A DNA stretch of 35,351 nucleotides from JBCCGR01 sp039029195 (GCA_039029195.1 JBCCGR010000047.1:1-35351), one strand, 5' to 3'; counted from the stretch's first letter, positions 8,212 to 16,053 are shown. Notes: a model not told the origin generated them from the sequence alone. Numbers and translations are program-made.

Positions 8212-8682
8212 ATGTCCTCACCGACGCCCATTGTGGTGCGCATTCAGGAAGCGGACTTTGATACCACCGCAGAAACGGTGCGCTTGACCAAAGGACGAAG
8301 CAATGTCGGCGCGGTTGTCACGTTCACCGGGCTGTGCCGGGATGAGGATGGTCGGCTTTCCGCACTGGAACTGCAACATTATCCCGGCATGGCAGAGGCG
8401 GAACTGACCCGCATCGCCAACGAGGCGGTAGAGCGATGGCCACTGACCGGGATCACGATTGTACACCGGCATGGGGAAATTCCGCCGGGCGATAACATCG
8501 TTCTCACCGTCACGGCCTCACGGCACCGGGAGGCAGCATTCGAAGCAGCCTCTTTTGTTATGGATTTTTTGAAGACAAGGGCACCGTTCTGGAAAAAGGA
8601 ACATCCGATTGATGGCGGTGATGGAGACTGGGTTGAGGCAAAATCAGCCGATGATGCCGCCGCTGACCGCTGGCGCACATAG
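8212..8682 (+). CDS. moaE: Molybdopterin synthase catalytic subunit
   Basis: MoaE is the large subunit of molybdopterin synthase and converts cyclic pyranopterin monophosphate to molybdopterin with MoaD thiocarboxylate. Visible hallmarks are VGAVVTFTGLCRDE, LELQHYPGMAEAEL, IVHRHGEIPPGD, the conserved ASRHREAAFEAASFVMDFLKT and PFWKKEH with the catalytic-type lysines. ATG 8212 is preferred, with AGCAGG 5 nt upstream, giving 156 residues. A GTG at 8194 inside the moaD end would give 162 residues and cannot be excluded. The extreme C-terminus is Ala/Asp-rich, a common variable tail. Confidence 0.94.
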   Translation: MSSPTPIVVRIQEADFDTTAETVRLTKGRSNVGAVVTFTGLCRDEDGRLSALELQHYPGMAEAELTRIANEAVERWPLTGITIVHRHGEIPPGDNIVLTVTASRHREAAFEAASFVMDFLKTRAPFWKKEHPIDGGDGDWVEAKSADDAAADRWRT

Positions 8683-8719
8683 GCGCTACCACACGAAAAG
8701 CTCATTGAAGAGGTCGACT

Positions 8720-9184
8720 ATGGCCGACATCCCGATACGGGCCTCTATCGCATCTCTGGTGGCTGTTCGAAAAATCGGCCAGCGACATGAGATGCTGCTG
8801 CTCAAACGAACCGAGCCTCCGGCTGATGCCTGGTGTCAGATCGCCGGCAAAATTGAAGATGGCGAAACGGCCTGGCAGGCGGTCGTTCGCGAACTCCATG
8901 AAGAGGCCGGTCTGCGGCCCGGAACCCTGTATTCAGCGGATGTTTGTGAGCAGTTCTATGAGATCCAACGTGATGCGATAGCGGTCGCGCCGGTGTTCGT
9001 TGCGTTCGTCGATCCGGCCAAAAAGGTCGTTCTCAACCAAGAGCACAGCGCTCACAGGTGGGTGGATTTCGATGATGCGATTGAAATGGTCACCTTTGGC
9101 GGGCAACGAAAGATCATCCGGTGGATTGAGGAGGAGTTTATCAATAGGAGCCCAAGCAAACACTTGCGCATTGATTTTGAATAG
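8720..9184 (+). CDS. Nudix hydrolase
   Basis: The 154-residue protein has a perfect Nudix box, G-x5-E-x7-REL-x-EE-x-GL, starting at GKIEDGETAW (about residues 41-63). Nudix enzymes hydrolyse nucleoside diphosphates linked to another moiety; the substrate here is unknown. The overall layout (SIASLVAVRKIG...LLLKRTEPPADAW) resembles the dATP/dihydroneopterin triphosphate pyrophosphohydrolase-like group, which is only a suggestion. The ATG at 8720 has AGAGG 8 nt upstream (8708-8712). The frame stays open upstream into moaE, but that part is a shadow. It follows moaE by 37 nt and may share its transcript. Confidence 0.9.
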   Translation: MADIPIRASIASLVAVRKIGQRHEMLLLKRTEPPADAWCQIAGKIEDGETAWQAVVRELHEEAGLRPGTLYSADVCEQFYEIQRDAIAVAPVFVAFVDPAKKVVLNQEHSAHRWVDFDDAIEMVTFGGQRKIIRWIEEEFINRSPSKHLRIDFE

Positions 9185-9252
9185 TTGTCCATCATCTTTG
9201 CGGACAAACTACAAAGAGCATCGGTGGTCGTCCGGCAGGATCGGAATCTCAT

Positions 9253-9645
9253 GTGAGAAAACAGTATCATACTCGTCTGGTAGATGGCGTGCGCCATACC
9301 TGGGACGTGCACCGCTTGGTGCGATTGGCAAAGGCGTTGCCTGTCTCGATGGTGCCTCTGTCAGAGATTTCGGAACTCGACGAGATCTGGTGGTTTCAGG
9401 AGCAGGACGATCTGCCGACACCCCGCTCGATCGCTGCACATTTCCGGCTGATGGAACAAGCCGATCTGGCGCATCCAATCATCCTGTGCAGCGAAGGCCG
9501 ATTGATGGACGGAATGCACCGGGTCATGAAGGCGCTGGTTGAAGACGCCATTGAAATTGCGGCGGTACGATTTCCGCAGACACCGCAGCCGGACTTTCTT
9601 GATGTCGATGTGGCCGGGTTGCCATACCCCGATGAAGACGTTTAG
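9253..9645 (+). CDS. Conserved small protein with a ParB-like DGxHR motif
   Basis: A 130-residue protein starting at GTG 9253; an ATG at 9251 is immediately followed by a stop in its own frame. The central stretch HPIILCSEGRLMDGMHRVMKAL, seen at about residues 75-95, matches the pattern of the ParB/sulfiredoxin-like nuclease fold (PI.v...G.l.DG.HR..A). There is no helix-turn-helix or DNA-binding extension, so it is not a partition protein. Similar stand-alone small proteins are known to me only as hypothetical. The C-terminus (DFLDVDVAGLPYPDEDV) is acidic. It is convergent with the carrier-protein gene at 9671, and only 25 nt separate them. Confidence 0.65.
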   Translation: MRKQYHTRLVDGVRHTWDVHRLVRLAKALPVSMVPLSEISELDEIWWFQEQDDLPTPRSIAAHFRLMEQADLAHPIILCSEGRLMDGMHRVMKALVEDAIEIAAVRFPQTPQPDFLDVDVAGLPYPDEDV

Positions 9646-9670
9646 CGGACCCTGAATTTCGGGAACGGCT

Positions 9671-9910
9671 CTATGCCGCCTGCGCGACCAGCTCTTCCAG
9701 ATCAGCCAGCGTATCAAGCTGTGAGATATCAAAATCTGCATCGGCCAGATCAATGCCGTACTCGCCTTCAAGCACCAGCATCACCTGGGTGGCGGCGAGA
9801 GAATCAAGCGTGCCGGAAATAAAGAGCGACGTATCGCGGGAAACATCCGGGCTGTGGCCGCGTTCGGTCAAAAGGTTGCGGATGATTTCGTGCAGATGAT
9901 CGTGGCTCAT
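9671..9910 (-). CDS. Acyl carrier protein-like, DltC type
   Basis: A 79-residue carrier protein with the phosphopantetheine attachment site Asp36-Ser37-Leu38 in FISGTLDSLAATQ. Helix II/III residues (LEGEYGIDLADADFD, DTLADLEELV) fit the ACP fold. It is the last gene of a three-gene operon: its ATG lies 1 nt after the stop of the membrane acyltransferase gene. With the DltA-like enzyme at the head of the operon, this protein should be loaded with an amino acid or related acid on the 4'-phosphopantetheine arm and hand it to the membrane enzyme. It could equally serve a fatty or hydroxy acid if the adenylation enzyme proves not to use an amino acid. Confidence 0.85.
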   Translation of the reverse strand: MSHDHLHEIIRNLLTERGHSPDVSRDTSLFISGTLDSLAATQVMLVLEGEYGIDLADADFDISQLDTLADLEELVAQAA

Positions 9911-9911
9911 A

Positions 9912-11420
9912 TCAAACTCCGGCTAAGCTGGCTGTAAACGCAAGGCGTTCGGTGAGAGTGCCTTCGCCGGTAATGTCGTCGAAAATCTTTAAGAAGCAGA
10001 AAAAGAGCATGACATTTGCGCGTGGCAGTACGTGATAGGCAAAGAAGCCATCCTCGGGCTTCGCCTTCCTCGGATTGAGCTGCGACAGAATCAGACCGGC
10101 CGCAAGCGCGAGTGAGTAAAAGACAGCGGACGGAAAAACCGCCAGCGCCTCCATCACAGACTTGGTCGCGAAGTGATGGGTTTCGCGCATGAAGTGATAG
10201 AGGAAATTGCCAAGGCCCGCCGCGCACAGGGTGGCAAAGGCAATGCGCAGTTTGGGGCGGGCTTTGAACCAGCGCAAAAAGGTCGGATAGAAAAACAGAT
10301 CAACCAGCAATTCCTTGAAGTAAAAGAAATAGCGGTTCCAGAACTCTGCAATCGAGCGGGCGGCCAGCGGATTAACCGTGTTGCGCGGGATGCGCCAGCC
10401 AGCCATGCGGATGGTCGCAACAATGAAGTGTCCCCAAACAGCAATGATGACCAGATCAAGGAAGTAGTTGGAAAAGACGCTCGCCCAGTTTCCAAGCACC
10501 GGGGCAGCCTCTCCACCTGCGTGCGCAAGAATGGCAGATTGCAGAGGATCGATGCCGAGTTGCCCATAAAGCGCCCATTCCAGACCCTTCCACAAGGCCG
10601 TGAGGAGCAGCGCCCAAATCGCAAGTTTTAGGGCCTTCAGCCTGGTAACGGCTAGGTCTTCGTCGGATTTCGCGGCAAATTTGTTGAGATATCCGAAGCT
10701 CTTGCCGAACGGGATGGCGCTGCCACCCCAGAAGGGGCGCAGAAACCCGGCACGGTAGGCGCGGGGTGTCGGGTCCTTGGATTTGTTGTCGATAGCGGCA
10801 TAGGCGAGGAACCAGAGGCCGGAGATTGAGACGCCCAAAAAGCTCCACAGCGCTGCATGAGCGATCGTCCCCTGAGCCTGGGTCACGGCAACGGCGAACA
10901 AAGCAAACCAGCCCAGCATCAAGGTGAGCACGGGGCGTTTTGCTGCCGTGCGATCCTTGTTGTGTTTTTGCCAGGTGAGAAAACCATACGCGACCATCAC
11001 GAAGGCCAGAACACTGGTCAGCTGCAGTGCCCAGAAGCTCTGTCCGGCTGAAAGCGGGATGACGGACTGACCGGCAAGGTCCCGCAGCAGCTCCGGCCAC
11101 TCTGCAATGCGAAATGGGCGAATGAACAGATAAAACAGCGATGCACCAACGATGATGGGCATCCTGTATTTTGGTGCAACTATGATTGCGAACAGAGTGA
11201 TCGCAATCAGGCCAAGATGGGAGATCGAAAGTTGCAGACTGAGCGCAGCGACGGCCACGAAGGCGGCAAGAACCGTCAGCGCGCCGGGAAGGGTGGCGAC
11301 GAAGTGGATTGCGCTTTCATTCTGATCAATTTCCAGCCAGGCGCGACGCCATGCCAGAGGGCCCCCATTCAACAGGCCCGACGGTGGCGAACCAGCCCTG
11401 CCCGCATCAATAGCAGTCAT
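9912..11420 (-). CDS. Membrane-bound O-acyltransferase (MBOAT), DltB-like
   Basis: A 502-residue polytopic membrane protein with about ten hydrophobic segments. The MBOAT signature region is FWNRYFFYFKELL (360-372) followed by a short loop and GNFLYHF, where His409 is the candidate catalytic histidine. DltB proteins move a D-alanyl (or other acyl) group from a carrier protein across the membrane toward a surface polymer. Its start overlaps the stop of the adenylation gene (ATGA), and the carrier-protein gene follows 1 nt after its own stop, so it sits in the middle of a tightly coupled operon. It is longer than Gram-positive DltB (about 400 residues). The extra part is an N-terminal ~80 residues and a loop at about 150-265. 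The acceptor in this Gram-negative cell is unknown. Confidence 0.82.
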   Translation of the reverse strand: MTAIDAGRAGSPPSGLLNGGPLAWRRAWLEIDQNESAIHFVATLPGALTVLAAFVAVAALSLQLSISHLGLIAITLFAIIVAPKYRMPIIVGASLFYLFIRPFRIAEWPELLRDLAGQSVIPLSAGQSFWALQLTSVLAFVMVAYGFLTWQKHNKDRTAAKRPVLTLMLGWFALFAVAVTQAQGTIAHAALWSFLGVSISGLWFLAYAAIDNKSKDPTPRAYRAGFLRPFWGGSAIPFGKSFGYLNKFAAKSDEDLAVTRLKALKLAIWALLLTALWKGLEWALYGQLGIDPLQSAILAHAGGEAAPVLGNWASVFSNYFLDLVIIAVWGHFIVATIRMAGWRIPRNTVNPLAARSIAEFWNRYFFYFKELLVDLFFYPTFLRWFKARPKLRIAFATLCAAGLGNFLYHFMRETHHFATKSVMEALAVFPSAVFYSLALAAGLILSQLNPRKAKPEDGFFAYHVLPRANVMLFFCFLKIFDDITGEGTLTERLAFTASLAGV

Positions 11421-13048
11421 GCAGTCACCTTGAGGTCAGTTTTTGCGGTAGCAGGCTCAGGAGTCTCCATGCCAGGGGCTGACGTGATGGATTCACGTTC
11501 TCCTTCGAGTTCGGCCTTGAGCGCTTTTCGATCGGTCTTGCCGCTTGGATTGAGCGGAAGTTCCGGGCGATATTCGATGCGCTGGGGCACCATATAGCGC
11601 GGCAGCGTGCGTTCCATGATCGCCTGAATGGCTTTTGGCGTGCGGATATCTGACGTGGTGAAACCGACCAAGCCTTCCGCTGCACCATCGACCATGGGCC
11701 AGGCAACAATGGCCGCAAGATCAGTCTGGCAGGCGCGGCGGAAATGCATTTCAACTTCTTCAAGCTCGATGCGATTGCCCTTGACCTTCACCTGATTGTC
11801 GGTGCGGCCCATATGATGAAACACACCTTTGCGGTCGCGATATCCAAGATCACCTGTGAGGTACCAGCGTTCACCATCGATGATTTTGAACTGCGCATCT
11901 GTCTGGCGTGAAGCGTTGAAATAGCCATCAGCCAGCTGCGGACCGTGCAACGCAATCTGGCCCACTTTCTTACCACGCACAGGCTTCAGATTGTCATCCA
12001 GAATGGCAATGCGGAAACTGTCAAACGGTTTGCCAATCGCCAGAATGTTGCGGCTTTCGGTAATCAGCGGCGGGTCGGTCAGGGTCTGTCTTGTGCAGAC
12101 CACCGTGCCTTCCGTCGGGCCATAGATGTTCTCAATCACGGCGTTCGGTGCGGCGTCCGCCCAGTCCTGTGCGGTCGTGAGCGGCAGTGGTTCACCGCAG
12201 AAGACCGAAAGACGAAGCGACGGGAAAAGGTTTGGTTTCAACGCTCCCGCACGACGCATCATGTTCACTACTGTGGGCACCAGAAGGGTTGCAGTGACCT
12301 CATTGCGTCGAATGAAGTTTTGCGGGGCCATCATGTCGAGTGGGCTCATGAGGTGCAGAGATGCTCCGGTCTCGAATGCCAGGAACATGTTGTGGACCGA
12401 GAGGTCGAAGGTGATGTCGCAGCTTTCACAGACGCGGTCTTGAGGCGTGAAGTTCGTCCACGGGCGCACCTGATCCAGATAGGTTGCGAGTGAACCATTG
12501 GAGATCACCACCCCTTTGGGCAGCCCGGTCGTTCCGGAGGTGAACATGATGTAAGCTGTGTCGCTTTCATCCCGTTCTGCGGGTAGCGGCATGGTGACAG
12601 GATCGAGATCCGCGAGCGTTGTGAACTCATCATGCTCACCCAAGATCGGTAGAATGATTGTGTTTCGGGCGAGCCTGCGAACCTGCTCATCGACCATACG
12701 GGCGCCATTGGCATCAACAATGATCGCGTCGAGTTTCAAATTGCCCATGAGTTCCAGAAGACGTTCGCGCGGCCATTTCAGATTGAGCGGCACATAGGTT
12801 GCTCCCGCCCAACAGGCTGCGGCAATGCCCAAATAGGCTTCAATTGAACGGGTCCCCAAAATGCCAATCCGGCGGGACTTGAGCTTGGGTGCCAGGTTGG
12901 CAGCAAGACACTGCGCCTGAGCCACAAAATCGCCGTAGCTGATGGCCTGTTTGCCGGCAACAATGGCAGTCTCGTCCGGCATCTGCTTGGTGGTTCTCGC
13001 CAGTGCACAGACTATGTTGGCGTTTCGGATTTTTCGCGACCGCATCAT
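11417..13048 (-). CDS. AMP-forming amino-acid adenylation enzyme, DltA-like
   Basis: A 543-residue stand-alone adenylation enzyme of the ANL superfamily. Counting from ATG 13048: the P-loop FTSGTTGLPKG is at about 169-179, FDLSVH at 214-219, YGPTEG at 309-314, YLTGDLG at 396-402 and the catalytic lysine in NPSGK at 504. Asp215 is where A domains bind the substrate amino group. Cys284 in the VFCGEPL segment matches the Cys of DltA that selects D-alanine; this alignment is mine. The likely reaction is ATP-dependent loading of D-alanine or a small amino acid onto the carrier protein at 9671. I chose ATG 13048 (GGAG upstream, 9-nt gap). A TTG at 13111 would add 21 hydrophobic residues. The gene diverges from the YCII gene. 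Confidence 0.83.
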   Translation of the reverse strand: MMRSRKIRNANIVCALARTTKQMPDETAIVAGKQAISYGDFVAQAQCLAANLAPKLKSRRIGILGTRSIEAYLGIAAACWAGATYVPLNLKWPRERLLELMGNLKLDAIIVDANGARMVDEQVRRLARNTIILPILGEHDEFTTLADLDPVTMPLPAERDESDTAYIMFTSGTTGLPKGVVISNGSLATYLDQVRPWTNFTPQDRVCESCDITFDLSVHNMFLAFETGASLHLMSPLDMMAPQNFIRRNEVTATLLVPTVVNMMRRAGALKPNLFPSLRLSVFCGEPLPLTTAQDWADAAPNAVIENIYGPTEGTVVCTRQTLTDPPLITESRNILAIGKPFDSFRIAILDDNLKPVRGKKVGQIALHGPQLADGYFNASRQTDAQFKIIDGERWYLTGDLGYRDRKGVFHHMGRTDNQVKVKGNRIELEEVEMHFRRACQTDLAAIVAWPMVDGAAEGLVGFTTSDIRTPKAIQAIMERTLPRYMVPQRIEYRPELPLNPSGKTDRKALKAELEGERESITSAPGMETPEPATAKTDLKVTA

Positions 13049-13204
13049 CGGGATAATCACTCCAGCAATAACAACTGGAATGCACCAAAGGTCTTTGACG
13101 AAAATTGTCAATAATTTGAAGGCTTTAACCTTAAGGTGCTGCGTTAATTGCCGGTTAATCGCACCGGAGCAATGAAGTTAACGTAAGGGCAAGTGGCTCA
13201 TATC

Positions 13205-13246
13205 GCTTGACTTTCTCAAGGCTTGACTTTGCTATTAAACTATAAT
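13205..13246 (+). promoter_or_regulatory. Direct repeats and TATAAT in the divergent dlt-like/YCII intergenic region
   Basis: The 10-bp sequence GCTTGACTTT occurs twice (13205-13214 and 13221-13230), 16 bp apart. Each contains a TTGACT -35-like hexamer, and a perfect TATAAT lies at 13241-13246. The spacing from the second TTGACT to TATAAT is only 12 bp, so no classical sigma-70 promoter is complete. The region is AT-rich compared with its surroundings and should hold the promoter of the YCII gene and perhaps of the dlt-like operon. Confidence 0.3.
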
Positions 13247-13307
13247 GTTAATTAACTATGGCGGGCAATCGCCACATTCAGTTTTGCTAAATCAGGGACC
13301 AACAACA

Positions 13308-13619
13308 ATGCCTAAATTTTTGTATGTATTTCATGGTGGAAAGAAGCCGGAGAGCCCTGAAGAGGGCGAAAAAGTCATGGCCGCGTGGATGGCCTGGTAC
13401 GGCAATATGGGTGAAGCCGTTGTGGATGGAGGAAATCCGGTCGGCATGTCCAAAACGGTTACTGCGTCAGGTGTCGAAGACAATGGTGGGGCAAATCCGG
13501 CCTCGGGCTATTCGCTTGTCAGTGCTGACACGATGGACGCAGCCGTTGAGATGGCCAAGGGCTGTCCCATTCTTGATGATGGTGGCTCTGTGGAGGTGGC
13601 CGAAACATTTGAGATGTGA
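13308..13619 (+). CDS. YCII-related (DGPF-like) protein
   Basis: A 103-residue protein beginning MPKFLYVFHGGKKPESPEEG, with the pattern of the YCII/DGPF dimeric alpha-beta barrel family (F.h....p.....e..m..W..W......... G). The C-terminal ADTMDAAVEMAKGCPIL is the usual family end. The function is not known; related proteins are often encoded near sigma factors of the ECF type, but none is present here. ATG 13308 is the only sensible start, although the frame is open from 13245. It is divergent from the DltA-like gene, 259 nt apart. Confidence 0.8.
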   Translation: MPKFLYVFHGGKKPESPEEGEKVMAAWMAWYGNMGEAVVDGGNPVGMSKTVTASGVEDNGGANPASGYSLVSADTMDAAVEMAKGCPILDDGGSVEVAETFEM

Positions 13620-13668
13620 GGGACTCGAGGCTGCGTTGCGCCCTCTAAATCATCGTGCAGCGCTCTTG

Positions 13669-13701
13669 GTTCTGGATTGCCACTGTTGCGGCAACGACAA
13701 A
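13669..13701 (+). repeat. REP-like palindromic repeat unit 1
   Basis: This 33-bp unit starts GTTCTGGATTGCC, contains a TTGCC/GGCAA hairpin and ends GGCAACGACAAA. It matches the reverse complement of 25986-26018 at 31 of 33 bases. Read by eye. Confidence 0.75.
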
Positions 13702-13752
13702 GAAGACTAGGGATCGGTAAAAACAAAAAGTGGCAGCAACCCCAACTCTGTC

Positions 13753-13772
13753 ACACCCGCTTCAGCGGGTGT
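13753..13772. repeat. REP-like hairpin unit 2
   Basis: ACACCCGC-TTCA-GCGGGTGT is a perfect 8-bp stem with a 4-nt loop. It lies between units 1 and 3 in the gap downstream of the YCII gene and may act as a bidirectional terminator between YCII and rpe, which converge here. Confidence 0.7.
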
Positions 13773-13827
13773 CTAGGGCGGAAACCGGTAGAGTGGGTGA
13801 CTGCGGCCAAAAAAAATTTACTCTGGA

Positions 13828-13846
13828 TACCCGCCGTCGGCGGGTA
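13828..13846. repeat. REP-like hairpin unit 3
   Basis: TACCCGCC-GTC-GGCGGGTA is a perfect 8-bp stem with a 3-nt loop. The flanks CTGGA on the left and CGACAAAG on the right are shared with units 1 and 5, marking it as the same family. Confidence 0.7.
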
Positions 13847-13877
13847 CGACAAAGTGCGAATTATCGGCTTGAAATCC

Positions 13878-14543
13878 TCACACACACGCTGCCCTGATCG
13901 CCGCCATGTTGGCGGCATAGGCTTCTTCGGTTCCACCTTTGAAGACTGCTGAACCGGCAACCAGCACGTTGGCTCCGGCGGCGAAAGCCGCTGGGGCGGT
14001 TTCAGGCGTAACCCCACCATCGATTTCGATGTCGATGTCCCGATCTCCCACCATCTCTTTCACGCGGGCGATCTTGTCGAGAACCGCGGGCAGGAAGCTC
14101 TGGCCGCCAAACCCGGGATTGACGGTCATCAACAGGATCAGATCAACCTTGTCGAGAACATAAGTTAGAACCTGTTCCGGCGTGTGCGGGTTGAGCGAGA
14201 CCCCGGCCTTTTTTTCCAAATCGCGAATAGCCTGCAGGGAGCGGTCGAGATGCTTCGTGGCCTCGGCATGAACGGTGATAATATCGCACCCGGCTTCGGC
14301 AAAAGCCTCCAGATAGGGATCAGCCGGTTCGATCATTAAATGGCAGTCAAAGATCTTGGCAGACGCACCACGCACTGCTTTGACGATTGGCGGGCCGAAG
14401 GTGATGTTGGGCACGAAGTGTCCGTCCATCACATCCAGGTGGATCCAGTCTGCACCGGCGCGGTCGACCGCCTCAATTTCGTCCGACAGGCGCCCAAAAT
14501 CAGCAGAAAGAATGGACGGCGCGATTGTGAGGGGACGGGTCAT
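13878..14543 (-). CDS. rpe: Ribulose-phosphate 3-epimerase
   Basis: Rpe interconverts ribulose-5-phosphate and xylulose-5-phosphate in the pentose phosphate (or Calvin) pathway. The 221-residue protein is a complete TIM barrel of this family. It has IAPSILSADFG with the catalytic Asp region, DWIHLDVMDGHFVPNITFGP (metal-binding His/Asp), HLMIEP, ILLMTVNPGFGGQSF and EIDGGV near the phosphate-binding end. Its ATG overlaps the pgk stop by ATGA, so the two are co-translated. There is no other Calvin-cycle gene nearby. Confidence 0.96.
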   Translation of the reverse strand: MTRPLTIAPSILSADFGRLSDEIEAVDRAGADWIHLDVMDGHFVPNITFGPPIVKAVRGASAKIFDCHLMIEPADPYLEAFAEAGCDIITVHAEATKHLDRSLQAIRDLEKKAGVSLNPHTPEQVLTYVLDKVDLILLMTVNPGFGGQSFLPAVLDKIARVKEMVGDRDIDIEIDGGVTPETAPAAFAAGANVLVAGSAVFKGGTEEAYAANMAAIRAACV

Positions 14544-15742
14544 TTTCCCTGCTCCTGAAGGGCGGCAATGCCGGGAAGTTCCTTGCCTTCAAGCCATTCC
14601 AGGAATGCGCCACCTGCAGTGGAAACATAGGTGAAGTCTGTTCCAACATTCGCCGCGTTGAGAGCGGCCACCGTGTCACCACCACCAGCCACGGTGACAA
14701 GATCGCCTGATTTGGTGCGTTCCGCAGCCTTGCGTGCAACAGCGAACGTGGCTGTGCCGAACGGCTCGATTTCGAAGGCGCCCAGTGGTCCGTTCCAAAG
14801 GAGTGTTTTTGCGCTTTCAAGCGCGGTATCAATGGCCGCGATGGTTTTCGCACCCACATCAAGTGCCATCTCGTCAGAGCCGATGGCGTCCGTGCCAACC
14901 GTCCGGTTTTCAGCGTTGGCGGCAAATTCTTTGGCGACTACCACGTCATCCGGCAGCAACAGGTGACAGGAGGACTGTCCCGCTTGCTGCATCAGTTCTT
15001 TTGCCTGGGGAACCGCGTCTGCTTCATAAAGCGACTTACCAACGTTGAGCCCACGCGCTGCAATGAAGGTGTTCGCCATTCCGCCGCCGATGATGATCGT
15101 ATCCATCTTTGGAATGAGGAAGGTCAGGACGTCGATCTTTGTCGAAACCTTTGCGCCGCCAACGAGCGCGGCCACGGGGCGCATTGGCGTATCAAGTGCC
15201 AGCGTCAGTGCATCAACTTCAGATCGGAGCGACGGACCAGCGAAGGACGGGAGCAATTTGGTGATCGCATGGGTTGAAGCATGTGCGCGATGGGCGCACG
15301 AAAATGCGTCGTTTATGTAGATGTCGCCATTTGCAGCGAGTGCAGATGCGAATTCCGGATCGTCTTTTTCCTCGCCGGGTTGAAAGCGCAGGTTTTCGGC
15401 AAGCAAAATATCGCCTGGAGCGGCGTTTGCGATTGCTGAAGCAACCGGATCACCAATGCAATCATCAACGAAGGTTACTGGTGCGCCGAGAATCCCCTGC
15501 AATGCTTCGGCCAGTGGAGCTGCTGTGAATTCGGGACTGTGTTTGCCTTTGGGGCGCCCGACATGGGTCAGAATGATGACCTTTGCCCCGGTTTCTGAAA
15601 GTTCTTTGGCGGTTGGCGCGAAACGTTCGAGACGGGTTGCATCAGTTACAACACCATCCTTCATCGGAGCGTTCAGGTCTGCACGCACGAGGACGGTTTT
15701 TCCGTTGAGGTCGTTGGCGTTCAAGGTTGGAAGGCCGGTCAA
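14540..15742 (-). CDS. pgk: Phosphoglycerate kinase
   Basis: Pgk transfers phosphate between 1,3-bisphosphoglycerate and ADP in glycolysis/gluconeogenesis. The 400-residue protein has the normal length. Hallmarks are VLVRADLNAPMKDG (substrate-binding Asp/Asn), ILTHVGRPKG, FSCAHRAHAST, ALVGGAKVSTKIDVL (ATP site), NGPLGAFE and the C-terminal VAGGGDTVAAL. The start codon is TTG at 15742, supported by AGGAG 6 nt upstream and by no suitable ATG. The gene is alone with rpe, without gap next to it, which is unusual only in that gap and fba often sit with pgk in Rhizobiales. Confidence 0.96.
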   Translation of the reverse strand: MTGLPTLNANDLNGKTVLVRADLNAPMKDGVVTDATRLERFAPTAKELSETGAKVIILTHVGRPKGKHSPEFTAAPLAEALQGILGAPVTFVDDCIGDPVASAIANAAPGDILLAENLRFQPGEEKDDPEFASALAANGDIYINDAFSCAHRAHASTHAITKLLPSFAGPSLRSEVDALTLALDTPMRPVAALVGGAKVSTKIDVLTFLIPKMDTIIIGGGMANTFIAARGLNVGKSLYEADAVPQAKELMQQAGQSSCHLLLPDDVVVAKEFAANAENRTVGTDAIGSDEMALDVGAKTIAAIDTALESAKTLLWNGPLGAFEIEPFGTATFAVARKAAERTKSGDLVTVAGGGDTVAALNAANVGTDFTYVSTAGGAFLEWLEGKELPGIAALQEQGK

Positions 15743-16053
15743 GGGAATCTCCTGAGCATTCGGCAGAACTTGTGGCCTCTACCAGCGGAAAACGGGATAT
15801 GTGTCAACCGGCGGATATGATGATGTATCTGGCGATTTGCCGCTGTTGTGCAGTTTGCTGCGGGATTGTTTTGTGACAAGAGGCGAATTCTGGGGATCGC
15901 CGGACTATTGAGACCAAACGCGACAAAAACCGCTTTCTGGTCCCATTGAAATTCACGATATGATACCAGACAGGTGTGGCGGGTGTTGCTAGCTGCTCCA
16001 AAGCGGCAACAATCGCCACAATTCTGAAGTTTTTGGGACCGGGGGTCTTATCA
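15743..16053. other. Divergent intergenic region pgk/soeA
   Basis: These 311 bases hold the start signals of pgk (minus) and the molybdoenzyme operon (plus). The frame of the plus-strand gene is open from a GTG at 15976, but the ATG at 16054 has a GGGGG ribosome site 8 nt upstream. I found no clear -35/-10 pair, FNR box or other gene in it. Confidence 0.6.

Noticed and set aside
13112..13246. Leader peptide or extended N-terminus for the DltA-like enzyme from TTG 13111
   Set aside because: No ribosome site before the TTG, and the family aligns from the ATG region at 13048.
13741..13852. CRISPR array between YCII and rpe
   Set aside because: The hairpins differ in sequence, have irregular spacing and no conserved direct repeat; they are REP-like.
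15976..16053. Earlier GTG start for soeA at 15976
   Set aside because: The added 26 residues are not typical of SoeA, and ATG 16054 has a well-placed GGGGG ribosome site. It also does not create a twin-arginine signal.
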